From Pollenia angustigena (taxonomy: Eukaryota > Arthropoda > Insecta > Diptera > Polleniidae), in assembly GCA_930367215.1 (NCBI GenBank), contig OV884058.1:195318208-195382207 (forward strand): DNA of 64,000 nt, read 5' to 3'. Every line of letters starts with the position of its first letter. Positions within the stretch are counted from its first letter, which is position 1. The position numbers and the translations under genes were made by a program. Below are positions 1 through 10,489 of this stretch, piece by piece. The notes below the pieces were generated by a model that did no database searches, was not told the DNA's origin, and worked only from the letters and a program-made list of their open reading frames with translations.

Positions 1-1007
1 GGTGCAGAGGGTTCCGCTGGGATGGTGACGATGGATCTAGGTCTCCGTGGTATCTCACTCATCAAAACCACGTCGAGCCTAGCACCTTCCCATATTTCGC
101 CAATCGCTCCAATGGCAAGCTTCAGCAGAAGTGCAGAGCGCTCGTCCACACACGCCATCAGCTTAACGTGACCCTGGTACCAGCCAGCATCGTCGCATTG
201 CGGGGGTGCTCCTGGATTCTCACTAAGGATCTTCCAAAAGACACCCATCATTTGCTGCTTCACCAAGTCCCACCTAGAGTGGGAGATGGATCCATCAGCA
301 GCACTTCTGTCTATAATAGCCCTAACAAGATGGTCTTTCGCCACCTCGCTGTAGGACCTATTAGTCGACTTTGGTGCGTACTTGGGACGTTTTGTCCCTG
401 GTTGCTGTCTAACGGCTGTCGCTTCTTCCTCCGAACGTTGCCGTTTAGGCATTGCCTTTGCAGGGGCGGGAGGTGAAACGCTTTGAAGCCCAGCAGTAAG
501 GGCCTTAGCCCATGCCAATGAAGCTTCCTGTTCTGCAGAAAGCTCATTGGCATCTTTGGAGCCGAATAGCTCGATAACACGCAAGGCAGCTCGCCTTGAG
601 TTAGATGCCCTCTTAGAAGGATTTTTATGCCGAGGTGTCTTCTTAGTGACGCCGGACTTGGCGGGGGGAGGTGCAAAAGTGGGACAGGATGTAATCATCT
701 CCGTCCCTCTTTGCACAATAGGCATATGGGAGGCTGCTTTGTTGGACGACTTTGTCATTTCCAACTTTGCAGTACCCGAAGCATGGGCTTTATCCGCTCT
801 GGCGGAAAGGGCTGATGCGGCTTTTGATGTACTTGGCGCGAAAGACAGAGGTACATCGCCGCTGTTAGGTGTCGAGGCTGATACAGCCACCGACGGGATC
901 GTCTTCGTCTCATTGTCCTTATCATTGGTCCTTTTCGTGTCCTGTTCCGTGCCATTGTTAGTTTGTTGTTTGTTTTGTTTTTGATATGTTTTAAAAGGAG
1001 TTGTCAT
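1..1007 (-). CDS. LOA-type LINE ORF1 protein (gag-like), C-terminus off left edge
   Basis: This frame starts at the ATG at 1007-1005 and I see no stop before the window edge, giving about 335 residues. The N-terminus is low-complexity (Lys, Gln, Asn, Thr), then Ala/Ser-rich and basic. The last ~60 residues (WYQGHVKL, DERSALLLK, RRPRSIV, IPAEPS) match, position by position, the ORF1 of the LINE at 3622-4244, whose copy has WYQGHIKL, DERSALLYK, QRPRSIA, IPAEPS. I recall this C-terminal region as a DUF4780-type domain of LOA-clade ORF1 proteins (from memory). ORF1 proteins of this kind bind element RNA. It is a different subfamily from the 3622 copy. ORF2 would lie beyond the left edge. Confidence 0.8.
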   Translation of the reverse strand, partial: MTTPFKTYQKQNKQQTNNGTEQDTKRTNDKDNETKTIPSVAVSASTPNSGDVPLSFAPSTSKAASALSARADKAHASGTAKLEMTKSSNKAASHMPIVQRGTEMITSCPTFAPPPAKSGVTKKTPRHKNPSKRASNSRRAALRVIELFGSKDANELSAEQEASLAWAKALTAGLQSVSPPAPAKAMPKRQRSEEEATAVRQQPGTKRPKYAPKSTNRSYSEVAKDHLVRAIIDRSAADGSISHSRWDLVKQQMMGVFWKILSENPGAPPQCDDAGWYQGHVKLMACVDERSALLLKLAIGAIGEIWEGARLDVVLMSEIPRRPRSIVTIPAEPSA

Positions 1008-1324
1008 TTTGTTTTTGGTCCCACGAGTGTAGGGGATCTGGAGGTCCGCCACGTCATAGCCCCCGATAACGCGGTAAGGGCGTAGTCTATTTGCTGAGGT
1101 GCCCAGGTATCAGCAAAGCTCCGTGATAATACAGTCGGTAACCCCTGACTGCAAACCAACCGATAGGCACGGGTCGCATAACACCTCGGTTTAGGGGATG
1201 GATAACCTTTCGTTGCCAAGGCCTTTAAGTTCACTGCCCTCATCTCGGGAATCACCAGATGCTGGCAAAATGCCCGGATCAAGACACGAACCACAGCCAA
1301 GACGTAAGCCACCACATCGCTTCA
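1008..1324 (-). other. 5' UTR of the minus-strand LOA LINE
   Basis: This GC-richer stretch lies between the ORF1 start and the hAT transposase relic. Its right border (about 1320-1325) falls inside the transposase frame, which stops being transposase-like there, so the LINE inserted into the hAT element with its 5' end at this point. The exact 5' nucleotide and target duplication cannot be fixed because the 3' end is outside the window. Confidence 0.55.
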
Positions 1325-3122
1325 AGATTGTTATCCATAATAGTGGTGGAATTAATTTGGTTTTAAAATTAAAAACAATCGTATATATGTCACTTAAATT
1401 GTTTCCCTTTCCTTGTAGTTCCAAATTTAGCTCATTTAAAATACTGCTTGTATCCGCCAGAAACGCAAGGTCTAAAATGAACTCATAATCATTCAACTGT
1501 ATTAATTCACATTCGTCTAAATTTTCAGTTTCCCAAAAACGCAACACCTCTTTTCTAAGATCGAATAACCTGTTTAGACAATCACCCCGACTAAGCCAAC
1601 GAACTTCCGTAAACATTTTTAAGTCGTGGTGATTGCCGTTTACGTTTTTAAGAAAACTTACAAATTTTCTGTGCGTTAATGAATGATGACCCCCCCGTAT
1701 TCTATTGATTATCCGCTCTGCAGTCTTAATAGCGGCATGATCACTTATAAATTTTGAGGCAAGCATGGACTGATGAATTATGCAATGGAAAGCATGTACA
1801 TCAATTCCATTTTGCTTAAGCTGTCCTACTTCCCGGCCATAACGTTTGCACCATCCGTGCAAACTCCTGCTAATTTTGAAGCTTGTGTAACAGATATTAG
1901 GTTTTCGTATAATACCTTACCTGTTACATTACCGTAAAACTTTTCAAGTGAGTACATAGTTTCAAAAACATTGTACTCACTATCTATGCATCGAACACAA
2001 ATGACCAATTGGCAAAGATCATTAATGTCGGTGCTTTCGTCGAGGCAAAAAGAAAAATATTCACAATTTTTTAACTTTTCCCTAATCATAGATTGTATAT
2101 GTGCAGCTAAAATTGATGTGCGCTTGACGGCACTATTTCGGCTCATGGGAAGCGTTTTTATTACGCTGCAATCGATTTTCAGTTTTTCCAAAACTGCATT
2201 GAAAAGCTTTTTTATAAATGCCCCATCGGAAAATGGTCTTCCCTGTTTTACTATTTCCAAAGTTAGTAAATTTGATATTTCTATTTTTAACTCTTCTATC
2301 CTATCTTCATGCTCTTCTTCTTGTGATACCCAACTTTTCAAGCTATCCAAGGCGAATTCATAAAGGTGACATTTTCACGTCATCTGTTTTTTGTTTATTT
2401 TTTTGTGTGTATACTGAATGTCAAGTTTTGTTTACATTTTGTGAAAAAATTAATTTAAATTTTAAATTCAACAAAAATTTAAATTCTTGAAAAAAAACTA
2501 ATTTAAATTTTATAAAATAAAAAAGTGAATCTAAAAGATAAACACAAGGAAATAAAAAGGCGTAAGGAATAAGTGGAGTCACCATTACTTTACAATAGTG
2601 GAAAAAGATTTACTTTCTAAAGCAATTGTGTATCCAATTTTATAAATAAAAAATTTCCTTTTTATATTTTCAACAAATAATTTTGACAGTCACTCTAACT
2701 TTTTACAAAAACAAAATACATAGTATTTTTCAAAAAAAAGGGATAGCTAGCATAACTCTATCTCATGATGCGGTCACCTTTATGAATTCGCCTTGAAGCT
2801 ATCCAAATAAACCTTTTTTTTAATCTTATATTGGTTTTCCCTTTCTTTTACTTCATATTGTTTAATATCATTATGGAAATGATCATAATGCCTTTTCAAA
2901 GTATACAATCTCTTAAGTTCAAATGTTTTAAAACATAAGAGACATTGAAAATAATTAAATGCATTTTTTATCATAAAATATTTTTTATATGCATCATTTA
3001 TCTTTTTTTTAATAAACTCATCCGCTTGCACGTCCGTTATCGCTGTCTGCAAGACTATTAAATGAAATTCTAATTTGAAGTTTACAGGTATACACAATTG
3101 TACATAGAAATGGATTTCCCTG
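1325..3122 (-). pseudogene. hAT transposase relic (ZBED/GTF2IRD2-like), broken by two insertions
   Basis: Reading right to left, 3097-2796 encodes a zinc-finger segment with CLLC and a HxxxxH pair (RHYDHFH), which would bind DNA. 2340-1826 encodes the RNase-H-fold part with DESTDINDL and CTDGAN, and 1862-1325 continues with AFHCIIHQ and VRWLSRG. These are landmarks of the hAT transposases related to vertebrate ZBED5/GTF2IRD2 proteins. The gene is split by a TIR element at 2348-2795 and shifts frame near 1830-1862. Its C-terminal dimerisation region is cut away by the LINE at 1325. The end of the parent transposon is visible at 3093-3122: read on the minus strand it begins CAGGGAAATCC, a typical hAT terminus. 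It cannot encode a working transposase. Confidence 0.75.
2348..2795. mobile_element. 448-bp TIR element with CAAGG ends and 8-bp TSD
   Basis: The ends are inverted repeats of about 23 bp starting CAAGGCGAATTCATAAAGG. The element is flanked by the direct repeat AAGCTATC (2340-2347 and 2796-2803), and removing it rejoins the hAT transposase frame, so it is a clean insertion. It has no coding capacity and an AT-rich interior. An 8-bp target duplication is the signature of hAT or P superfamily elements. A 3' part of the same copy recurs in the duplicated block at 8683-9039. Confidence 0.85.
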
Positions 3123-3621
3123 GTCTATTTATTAAAAAATAAAATGAATTACATGAGAATTATAACGTGAAAAAGTTATTTTAGTAAAAAGTTAGGGTAT
3201 TCATAGTGGTAAGTAAAATAGAAAGGGTATTCACGGTGTTGGGTTACTCATACTTCAAACATCTGTGCATACATTTTAATTCTAGTTAATGGTATATCAT
3301 AACTTTTTACAAAATACCAAATGCGCACCTGAGTTTGCCTGCAAAAATCTATAAATTCATTATAACAGGTCAAAGTTACGTTAAATAAATACCATAAAGT
3401 AGTAAGGTTTACTCTTTAGACTCGGTCATATAATTGTAGCATAAAAAAAGTAAGCAATAAAAATAGTGCGAAACAATAAAGTTTCATTAATACATCAATA
3501 AAACACATCTTCTTACCCACAAATTTTACCTGCTGTCACATTTGCTTTTATGTGTATAGGTTTACACATAAATTGTAGCAAAACAAGACTATTTTAACTT
3601 GTTTTTTAAATATTTTTACCT
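3123..3621. other. Non-genic spacer between hAT end and LINE 5' truncation
   Basis: AT-rich sequence with no convincing coding frame. It includes the phrase AGGGTATTC in two nearby contexts (around 3196 and 3226). It is repeated at 9367-9867 as part of the duplication. Confidence 0.5.
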
Positions 3622-4244
3622 ACTGGTATCAAGGTCACATTAAACTGATAGCGTGTGCAGATGAGCGTTCAGCGTTGCTGTACAAGGCTGCCGTGGAGTC
3701 CCTGGGGGAAGTTTGGCAGGGCGCTAAGATTGAGGCAATACCTCTGGCCGATGTACCGCAAAGGCCCAGATCTATTGCCAAGATCCCCGCTGAGCCATCC
3801 CACCCCAAGGAGATCCTGGAAATTATACAGATCAGTAACCCCCAGCTACCCACACAGGACTGGAAAGTAGTGAGGGTTTCTGAATCTGTTGAAGAGTCCT
3901 GGAAGGCCACTGTTATAATAAACAGTGACTCTCTGCCGTAACTTCGGAAGACACAGGGGAAGATATTCTATGGATTTGGAACTATCTTCCTCCGAGTCTA
4001 CAAAGGTGATGACAAAGGGAAGCCTCAAGCTCCGGTGACTACCACAACAGCAACAGCATCAACGGAGCATATGGAAGACGATTCCGCTACGTCATCGGCC
4101 AATGAAGACACTCAATCGGTCAGTGGACTTGTGGGTGACTTCTTTGGCAAGATGGAAGTGGCGGACGATGAGGACATCCTTCTGGAATCGGACGACGACC
4201 CAGAGGATGCCAACGTCACAGTCGTCCATAGCGATGAACTATGA
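3622..4244 (+). pseudogene. LINE ORF1 (C-terminal part) with in-frame stop
   Basis: The frame opens at the truncation point and encodes the same C-terminal domain as the window-edge ORF1. It is interrupted by TAA at 3939-3941. The duplicated copy has TCA at the matching place (10184-10186), so the stop arose after, or was absent from, the other copy. After the stop the frame continues through an acidic Ser/Thr-rich tail (EDDSATSS, LLESDDDPED) to TGA at 4242-4244. That stop overlaps the ORF2 start as ATGA, an arrangement used by several LINEs for stop-restart translation. Confidence 0.75.
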
Positions 4245-6895
4245 TGAAGGTTACACAAATCAACCTTCATCACTCTAAAGCGGCGTCAGCTGCCCTTCTC
4301 CTCCGATTGGCTTCAGGCACGGAGGAGCTTATATGTATCCAAGAACCATTGTTGTATAGAGACAGGGTTTGCGGACTCAGTTTAGACGGCTATAGTAGTC
4401 TGTACGCAGCCGATCAAGGTAAGACCAGGGCTTGCGTTATGGTCAAAAACATCCTTAAAGCTTTCATTCTTTCTGATTTTAGCGATAAGGACACCTGTAC
4501 TGTCGCAGTAGAATGCAGAACCAGAACAGTTTGGTTTATGAGCTGCTACATGGCACACGATCAGGGTGCTAATCCACCAAACTCCACAACCAGGAAGGCG
4601 ATGTCGTATGCCAGCAGGCGCAACATCCCCCTAATAATATGTGCTGATGCTAGTGCACATCATACCATCTGGGGAAGCTCGGATGTCAATCCACGAGGTG
4701 AGTCGCTTTTGGACTTCATAGTAGAAAATGAACTAACAGTAGTTAATAGGGGTAGTGAGCCCACCTTTATTGTAACTAACAGAAGGGAGGTTCTTGATGT
4801 TACGCTTATTAGTGATAAGTTCGCGGATATGATTAGCGATTGGAATGTGTCAAAGGACTGTTCCTTCTCTGATTATATGTATATTGATTTCAATTTCTCC
4901 TTTAGAGTTGATTCAGCTAAACCCTACACGAATAGAAGAAGGACCAACTGGTCTATCTATGCGAGTGTACTCGAGGACAAGCTGCCTATGAGCCCGGTTC
5001 TCATAGACAGTGTGTCCATGCTCGACTCCGCAGTGGAGTCTTTGACTGGTGTCTTAACTGAGGCAACGAACGAATCCTGTAAAAGAATCGACAGGAAGGG
5101 CAAAGCTAAGCCCATATGGTGGAATGCGGAGATTGCTGAAAAACGCAAAGAAAGCAGGAAACTCTTTAATGAGGCAAAACGTAATGGTGTTTGGAACAGT
5201 TACAAGTCCTCAGTAAATGGATTCAAAAATCTTATAAGGAAGGCCAAGAGACAGTCATGGAGGAATTTCTGCAGCGACGTGGAAAACTCCTCGGAGACAA
5301 GTCGGCTACGTAAGATTTTATCCTCTAAACCAGCTATTCCATCGTATATACGGAAGATGGACGGATCCTGGACCACAAACAGTCGGGACTCCCTTGAGGT
5401 CCTGATGAATACACACTTCCCAGGTTGCACTGATGATGTGCCTAGGGAGGTAACATTTACTGGCACTCGGGATATCTCTAATATTCCGATAACTCGCCAT
5501 CGTGTGGAATGGGCGGTCAAAAGCTTCCATCCCTTTAAATCTCCAGGTCCGGATGGCATTATCCCAGCGGATCTACAAAAGAACCTGGGAATATTGATGC
5601 CATGGCTCTTGGCAATTTTTAGAGCCTGCCTGAGACTCTCATATGTCCCATCAACTTGGACAACATATAAGATCGTCTTCATCCCCAAGAGTGGGAAGAC
5701 ATCTCACACTATGGCTAAGGACTTTAGACCAATTAGTCTATCCTCCTTTCTACTGAAAACACTGGAGAGGATTTTGGATAGTCATATTAGATCATCGTTA
5801 GGACACAATTCCTTGTCACTGGCTCAACACGCCTACACGAAGGGAAGGTCCACGGAAACTGCGCTTCACTCATTGGTGGGCCACATAGAGAGATCCCTGC
5901 ACTACAAGGAATTTGCCTTAGTTGCATTCCTAGATATTGAGGGCGCTTTCAACAACGTTGAACCTGAATCGGTTATTAACGCAATGAGACATTTGGAAAT
6001 CGACCCGGCGATTATTCAATTTGTCAGCAGTATCCTGCACTTCAGGCGTAATGAATCCAACTTGTGCGCCTCGAACATCTCCAAGGTTGCGACTAGGGGC
6101 ACCCCGCAAGGAGGTGTACTCTCACCATTACTTTGGAATCTGAATATGAATACCCTACTCAGGGCCATGGAAAGGACGTGCTGCAGAACGGTTGCTTATG
6201 CGGATGACGTTGCAGTTGTGGCTCTGGATAAAGATCCCAGACTATTGTCTGAACTAATGGAGTCCGCATTGGACGTCCTAACAAAATGGTGCCAGGGATG
6301 TGGACTGGATGTAAATCCTTCCAAAACGGAACTGGTACTTTTCACAAGAAGATACAAAATTCCCAAATTTGATACCCCGAGGATAAAGGGGATCTCGCTG
6401 GAACTGTCTGACAGCGCCAAGTATCTTGGGCTAATATTGGACAGCAAACTGAACTGGAGGATGAACACCATTTCCAGGACTAATAAGGCGGCAACTGCAT
6501 TATATTGCTGCAAAGGGGCCATTGGCCTAAACTGGGGAATTAACCCGAGAAATGTATATTGGCTATACGAATGTGTCATTAAACCCATTCTATTCTACGG
6601 GGCAGCTGTTTGGTGGCCGGCACTCGAGGTGAAGAGTCATCAAATTAGGTTTGAACGTACAATGAGAATGGTGGCGATAGCGGTAACAGGTGCCATTAGA
6701 ACAACCCCCTCTAAGGCACTGTTTACGATTTTAAACTGGTTACCACCAGACATTTTGGCGAAAAGTTTGGCTGCGAACGCGGCGGTAAGACTAAGGGCCA
6801 CCGGAGCATGGAGGGATTACAATATCGGACATGCTAATATTCTGAACGAAATTAATTGGAACACGGATGTTGATTATGTCACAGCCGATCTTTGA
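4241..6895 (+). CDS. LINE ORF2: AP endonuclease + reverse transcriptase
   Basis: An open frame of 884 codons. The N-terminal ~230 residues are an AP-like endonuclease with the landmarks TQINLHHSK, CIQEPLL, ADASAHHTIWGSSD and DVTLIS. The closing motif is SDYMYI where the family has SDH, so the catalytic histidine is replaced by tyrosine (a TAT codon). The RT follows, with SPGPDGI, RPISLSS, motif A AFLDIEGAFNNV, GTPQGGVLSP, motif C YADDVAVVA and KYLGLILD, all apparently intact. The frame ends just before the RNase H region, which lies in another frame. The product would nick poorly if at all, but the RT fold looks complete. Start at 4241 fits the ATGA overlap with ORF1. Confidence 0.85.
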   Translation: MMKVTQINLHHSKAASAALLLRLASGTEELICIQEPLLYRDRVCGLSLDGYSSLYAADQGKTRACVMVKNILKAFILSDFSDKDTCTVAVECRTRTVWFMSCYMAHDQGANPPNSTTRKAMSYASRRNIPLIICADASAHHTIWGSSDVNPRGESLLDFIVENELTVVNRGSEPTFIVTNRREVLDVTLISDKFADMISDWNVSKDCSFSDYMYIDFNFSFRVDSAKPYTNRRRTNWSIYASVLEDKLPMSPVLIDSVSMLDSAVESLTGVLTEATNESCKRIDRKGKAKPIWWNAEIAEKRKESRKLFNEAKRNGVWNSYKSSVNGFKNLIRKAKRQSWRNFCSDVENSSETSRLRKILSSKPAIPSYIRKMDGSWTTNSRDSLEVLMNTHFPGCTDDVPREVTFTGTRDISNIPITRHRVEWAVKSFHPFKSPGPDGIIPADLQKNLGILMPWLLAIFRACLRLSYVPSTWTTYKIVFIPKSGKTSHTMAKDFRPISLSSFLLKTLERILDSHIRSSLGHNSLSLAQHAYTKGRSTETALHSLVGHIERSLHYKEFALVAFLDIEGAFNNVEPESVINAMRHLEIDPAIIQFVSSILHFRRNESNLCASNISKVATRGTPQGGVLSPLLWNLNMNTLLRAMERTCCRTVAYADDVAVVALDKDPRLLSELMESALDVLTKWCQGCGLDVNPSKTELVLFTRRYKIPKFDTPRIKGISLELSDSAKYLGLILDSKLNWRMNTISRTNKAATALYCCKGAIGLNWGINPRNVYWLYECVIKPILFYGAAVWWPALEVKSHQIRFERTMRMVAIAVTGAIRTTPSKALFTILNWLPPDILAKSLAANAAVRLRATGAWRDYNIGHANILNEINWNTDVDYVTADL

Positions 6896-7832
6896 TTCTG
6901 GCTTTACGGTAAGCATTTTGGATAATGTGGTTCACTATGATGACCTACAAATTCCCGCGAACGCGATTCAAATTTTCACGGACGGGTCTAAAACACTGTG
7001 TGGTGTCGGTTCTGGCATATACTCCGAGCAGCTAAACTGGAGCATTCCTATAAGGCTGCCGGACCACTGCAGTGTCATCCAGGCCAAGATAATGTCCATC
7101 TACACAGCCGCGAGACGCATCCGGTACGGTGATATATCTGGAAGGGATATTCACATTATTACCGATAGCAAGGCGGCCATAAGATCCCTGGAGAATGTGT
7201 TCATCACATCGAGAATTGTCCGAGAATGCCGGATGTCTCTGGAGGAGATAGCGAGACATTCACTGGTCACCCTTAATTGGGTCCCCGGACACAGGGACAT
7301 ACCGGGGAACTGCATGGCGGATTCGTTGGCGTATGCAGGTACCACCTTGAATCGAGACGGCTCGACATATAATGTAGGTGTTTCACTCCCAAGGAGTAAG
7401 CAACTCATTGCGCACAAGTTTCATATCATCGCCAGTCAGAGGTGGCTCGTTGAAACTACTTGTGGGGAAACCAGGAAAATCTGGCCCATCATAGATAAAA
7501 AAAGGACACAGCGGTCATTACAGCTGTCCAGACATCATCTTAGAAACCTGATTGCGGTTATAACCGGCCATTGGCCCATTGGGAGGCACGCCAAGAGGCT
7601 GGGGCTCCCTTACAATGACTTATGTAGAAGTTGCGGCGAGGAGGAGGAGGAAGAGTCAACCGAACATCTTCTCTGTAATTGCCCGGCATTCGGAGACCTA
7701 AGACTCAAAATGTTTGGTCGAAGAGCCCTTGGGGACAAAGCTTGTCTCTCTGATCTTGATGTAAACAGGATCCACTCCTTTACTGAATCGACCGGATGGC
7801 TGCGTGGGAGCACTAGCAGCCAGACAACATAG
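6867..7832 (+). pseudogene. LINE ORF2 C-terminal region: RNase H + zinc knuckle, frame-shifted
   Basis: This 321-codon frame overlaps the end of the RT frame by 29 bases and continues the ORF2 homology, so an indel near 6870-6895 probably split one original ORF. The RNase H motifs are FTDGSK (first Asp), ITDSKAA (third acidic residue) and VPGHRDIPGN...AD (final Asp). The second acidic position, normally QAE, reads QAK here, so a catalytic Glu has become Lys. A C-terminal CRSCGEEEEEESTEHLLCNC segment is a Cys/His zinc-binding tail. No start codon of its own is expected. Confidence 0.75.
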
Positions 7833-7972
7833 GACCCATGGGAGACCGTGTGACATGGTAACACAACGGGAACTAATTAATGGACCCACGTGAGCTGTGC
7901 TTGATCACGGCTGCCAATGGAACCTAACCTAACCTACCTACTTAAGAAAAGAGTTTAAAAAAAAAAACCCAC

Positions 7973-8682
7973 CGACGCGATTGGTACAGAAACAAAAATA
8001 TTTTTACAATCACAAAATACCAACAAATTCTTGTGTCTTTTTAACGAAAGAAAAAGGGACCCTGTTACAGGCATCAACGAATTTTTTTCACGAACAAAAC
8101 ACATATCGTTAGCTTAAATGCAAAACAATTATTTTGAAAATTTGAAATTTTTGTTGATTAGGATTCACTTTACATATATATTTTTATAAAATTTTAAAAT
8201 TCTATCTTAAAAAATAACCACAATTGCACAATTGTGCAAAGAAATGGAAATCCCTGTTTTAAAATCATTGTACAATGTCAAAAACAGAAATAAAACAAAA
8301 CAAAAACATAGATAATAAATAAAATAAAAAAGATAATAAAACAAAAAAAAAAAAAAAGATGTACCTACATACAGTTATTGTATATTTATTTATATAAATA
8401 AATATATTTAGAGGCCTCAAAACAGGCCTTGCAATATTTGCGATATTTCCCGCTGAATGAGAGTGTTTCTCAGTAAACAATTATATTTTACGCTCGCAAA
8501 ATAAAAGAGCGTAAGCGTACATGTGAATTAATTTGCACAATTGTGCAAGGCGCTGACATCCCTGGTCTAGATGCACACTAGACTTTGTGTGTTTAGTTTA
8601 GAAAGATAAAACTGCTGCGTGTTTAAATTAAAGGTTTATTATTCATTTTCCACATTTTGCTTGCATTCACGTCACGACATTT
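7973..8682. other. Spacer with hAT-terminus fragments
   Basis: There is no coding frame. 8206-8490 is a short repeat shared with 16883-17166. At 8222-8256 and 8530-8554 there are two sequences with GCACAATTGTGCA followed by ATCCCTG, which resemble the CAGGG-type end of the hAT element at 3093-3122. These are probably remnants of the same hAT family. Confidence 0.5.
8206..8490. repeat. ~285-bp dispersed repeat, copy 1 (partner 16883-17166)
   Basis: Starts with CTTAAAAAATAACCACAATT and runs to a GTGTTTCTCAGTAAACAATT end. It includes a short inverted repeat, GGCCTCAAAACAGGCC. The partner differs mainly in the length of an A-run. Both flank the gypsy-type element and LINE debris. Confidence 0.8.
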
Positions 8683-9023
8683 TGTGAAAAAATTAATTTA
8701 AATTTTAAATTCAACAAAAATTTAAATTCTTGAAAAAAAACTAATTTAAATTTTATAAAATAAAAAAGTGAATCTAAAAGATAAACACAAGGAAATAAGA
8801 AGGCGTAAGGAATAAGTGGAGTCACCATTACTTTACAATAGTGGAAAAAGATTTACTTTCTAAAGCAATTGTGTATCCAATTTTATAAATAAAAAATTTC
8901 CTTTTTATATTTTCAACAAATAATTTTGACAGTCACTCTAACTTTTTACAAAAAACAAAATACATAGTATTTTTCAAAAAAAAGGGATAGCTAGCATAAC
9001 TCTATCTCATGATGCGGTCACCT

Positions 9024-9367
9024 TTATGAATTCGCCTTGAAGCTATCCAAATAAACCTTTTTTTTAATCTTATATTGGTTTTCCCTTTCTTTTACTTCAT
9101 ATTGTTTAATATCATTATGGAAATGATCATAATGCCTTTTCAAAGTATACAATCTCTTAAGTTCAAATGTTTTAAAACATAAGAGACATTGAAAATAATT
9201 AAATGCATTTTTTATCATAAAATATTTTTTATATGGCATCATTTATCTTTTTTTTAATAAACTCATCCGCTTGCACGTCCGTTATCGCTGTCTACAAGAC
9301 TATTAAATGAAATTCTAATTTGAAGTTTACAGGTATACACAATTGTACATAGAAATGGATTTCCCTG
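9024..9367 (-). pseudogene. hAT transposase zinc-finger segment, duplicate
   Basis: The duplicate of 2796-3122 encodes the same CLLC...RHYDHFH zinc-finger segment and carries the CAGGG terminus, but an extra G near 9236 breaks the frame upstream of the finger. The rest of the transposase is not present in this copy. Confidence 0.7.
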
Positions 9368-9867
9368 GTCTATTTATTAAAAAATAAAATGAATTACATG
9401 AGAATTATAACGTGAAAAAGTTATTTTAGTAAAAAGTTAGGGTATTCATAGTGGTAAGTAAAATAGAAAGGGTATTCACGGTGTTGGGTTACTCATACTT
9501 CAAACATCTGTGCATACATTTTAATTCTAGTTAATGGTATATCATAACTTTTTACAAAATACCAAATGCGCACCTGAGTTTGCCTGCAAAAATCTATAAA
9601 GTCATTATAACAGGTCAAAGTTACGTTAAATAAATACCATAAAGTAGTAAGGTTTACTCTTTAGACTCGGTCATATAATTGTAGCATAAAAAAAGTAAGC
9701 AATAAAAATAGTGCGAAACAATAAAGTTTCATTAATACATCAATAAAACACATCTTCTTACCCAAAAATTTTACCTGCTGTCACATTTGCTTTTATGTGT
9801 ATAGGTTTACACATAAATTGTAGCAAAACAAGACTTTTTTAACTTGTTTTTTAAATATTTTTACCTA

Positions 9868-10489
9868 CTGGTATCAAGGTCACATTAAACTGATAGCGTG
9901 TGCAGATGAGCGTTCAGCGCTGCTGTACAAGGCTGCCGTGGAGTCCCTGGGGGAAGTTTGGCACGGCGCTAAGATTGAGGCAATACCTCTGGCCGATGTA
10001 CCGCAAAGGCCCAGATCTATTGTCAAGATCCCCGCTGAGCCATCCCACCCCAAGGAGATCCTGGAAATTATACAGATCAGTAACCCCCAGCTACTCACAC
10101 AGGATTGGAAAGTAGTGAGGGTTTCTGAATCTGTTGAAGAGTCCAGGAAGGCCACTGTTATAATAAACAGTGACTCTCTGCCGTCACTTCGGAAGACACA
10201 GGGGAAGATATTCTATGGATTTGGAACTATCTTCCTCCGAGTCTACAAAGGTGATGACAAAGGGAAGCCTCAAGCTCCGGTGACTACCACAACAGCAACA
10301 GCATCAACGGAGCATATGGAAGACGATTCCGCTACGTCATCGGCCAATGAAGACACTCAATCGGTCAGTGGACTTGTGGGTGACTTCTTTGGCAAGATGG
10401 AAGTGGCGGACGATGAGGACATCCTTCTGGAATCGGACGACGACCCAGAGGATGCCAACGTCACAGTCGTCCATAGCGATGAACTATGA
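9868..10489 (+). CDS. LINE ORF1 (C-terminal part), open duplicate copy
   Basis: The duplicate of 3622-4244 is open throughout, because the TAA of copy 1 is TCA here (10184-10186). It ends with the TGA at 10487-10489 overlapping the ORF2 ATG. It is still a fragment, since the N-terminal half of ORF1 is missing at the shared truncation point. Confidence 0.7.

Larger units (their letters stand above)
2433..4512. repeat. Segmental duplication, copy 1 (partner 8683-10754)
   Basis: About 2.08 kb here recurs in direct orientation at 8683-10754 with few differences. The block starts inside the CAAGG TIR element, runs through the hAT transposase 5' part and its terminus, and ends inside the LINE ORF2 (GTCGCAGT at the break). 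It crosses three independent elements and keeps the same LINE truncation point, so it is a copy of assembled DNA rather than separate insertions. Confidence 0.9.
3622..7972 (+). mobile_element. 5'-truncated LOA-clade non-LTR retrotransposon
   Basis: The element has ORF1 (C-terminal part), ORF2 with AP-type endonuclease and reverse transcriptase, an RNase H region, a short 3' UTR and a tail containing CCTAACCTAACC followed by an A-run near 7958-7968. An RNase H after the RT, together with this ORF1 type, points to the LOA/I/R1 group, with LOA most likely. The 5' end starts inside ORF1 at about the WYQG codons, as expected of incomplete target-primed reverse transcription. Damage is described under each ORF. 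Outer target duplications were not resolved. Confidence 0.8.

Noticed and set aside
547..984. Open frame of 145 residues on the + strand
   Set aside because: It is the antisense of the LINE ORF1, whose protein on the minus strand matches the second LINE copy.
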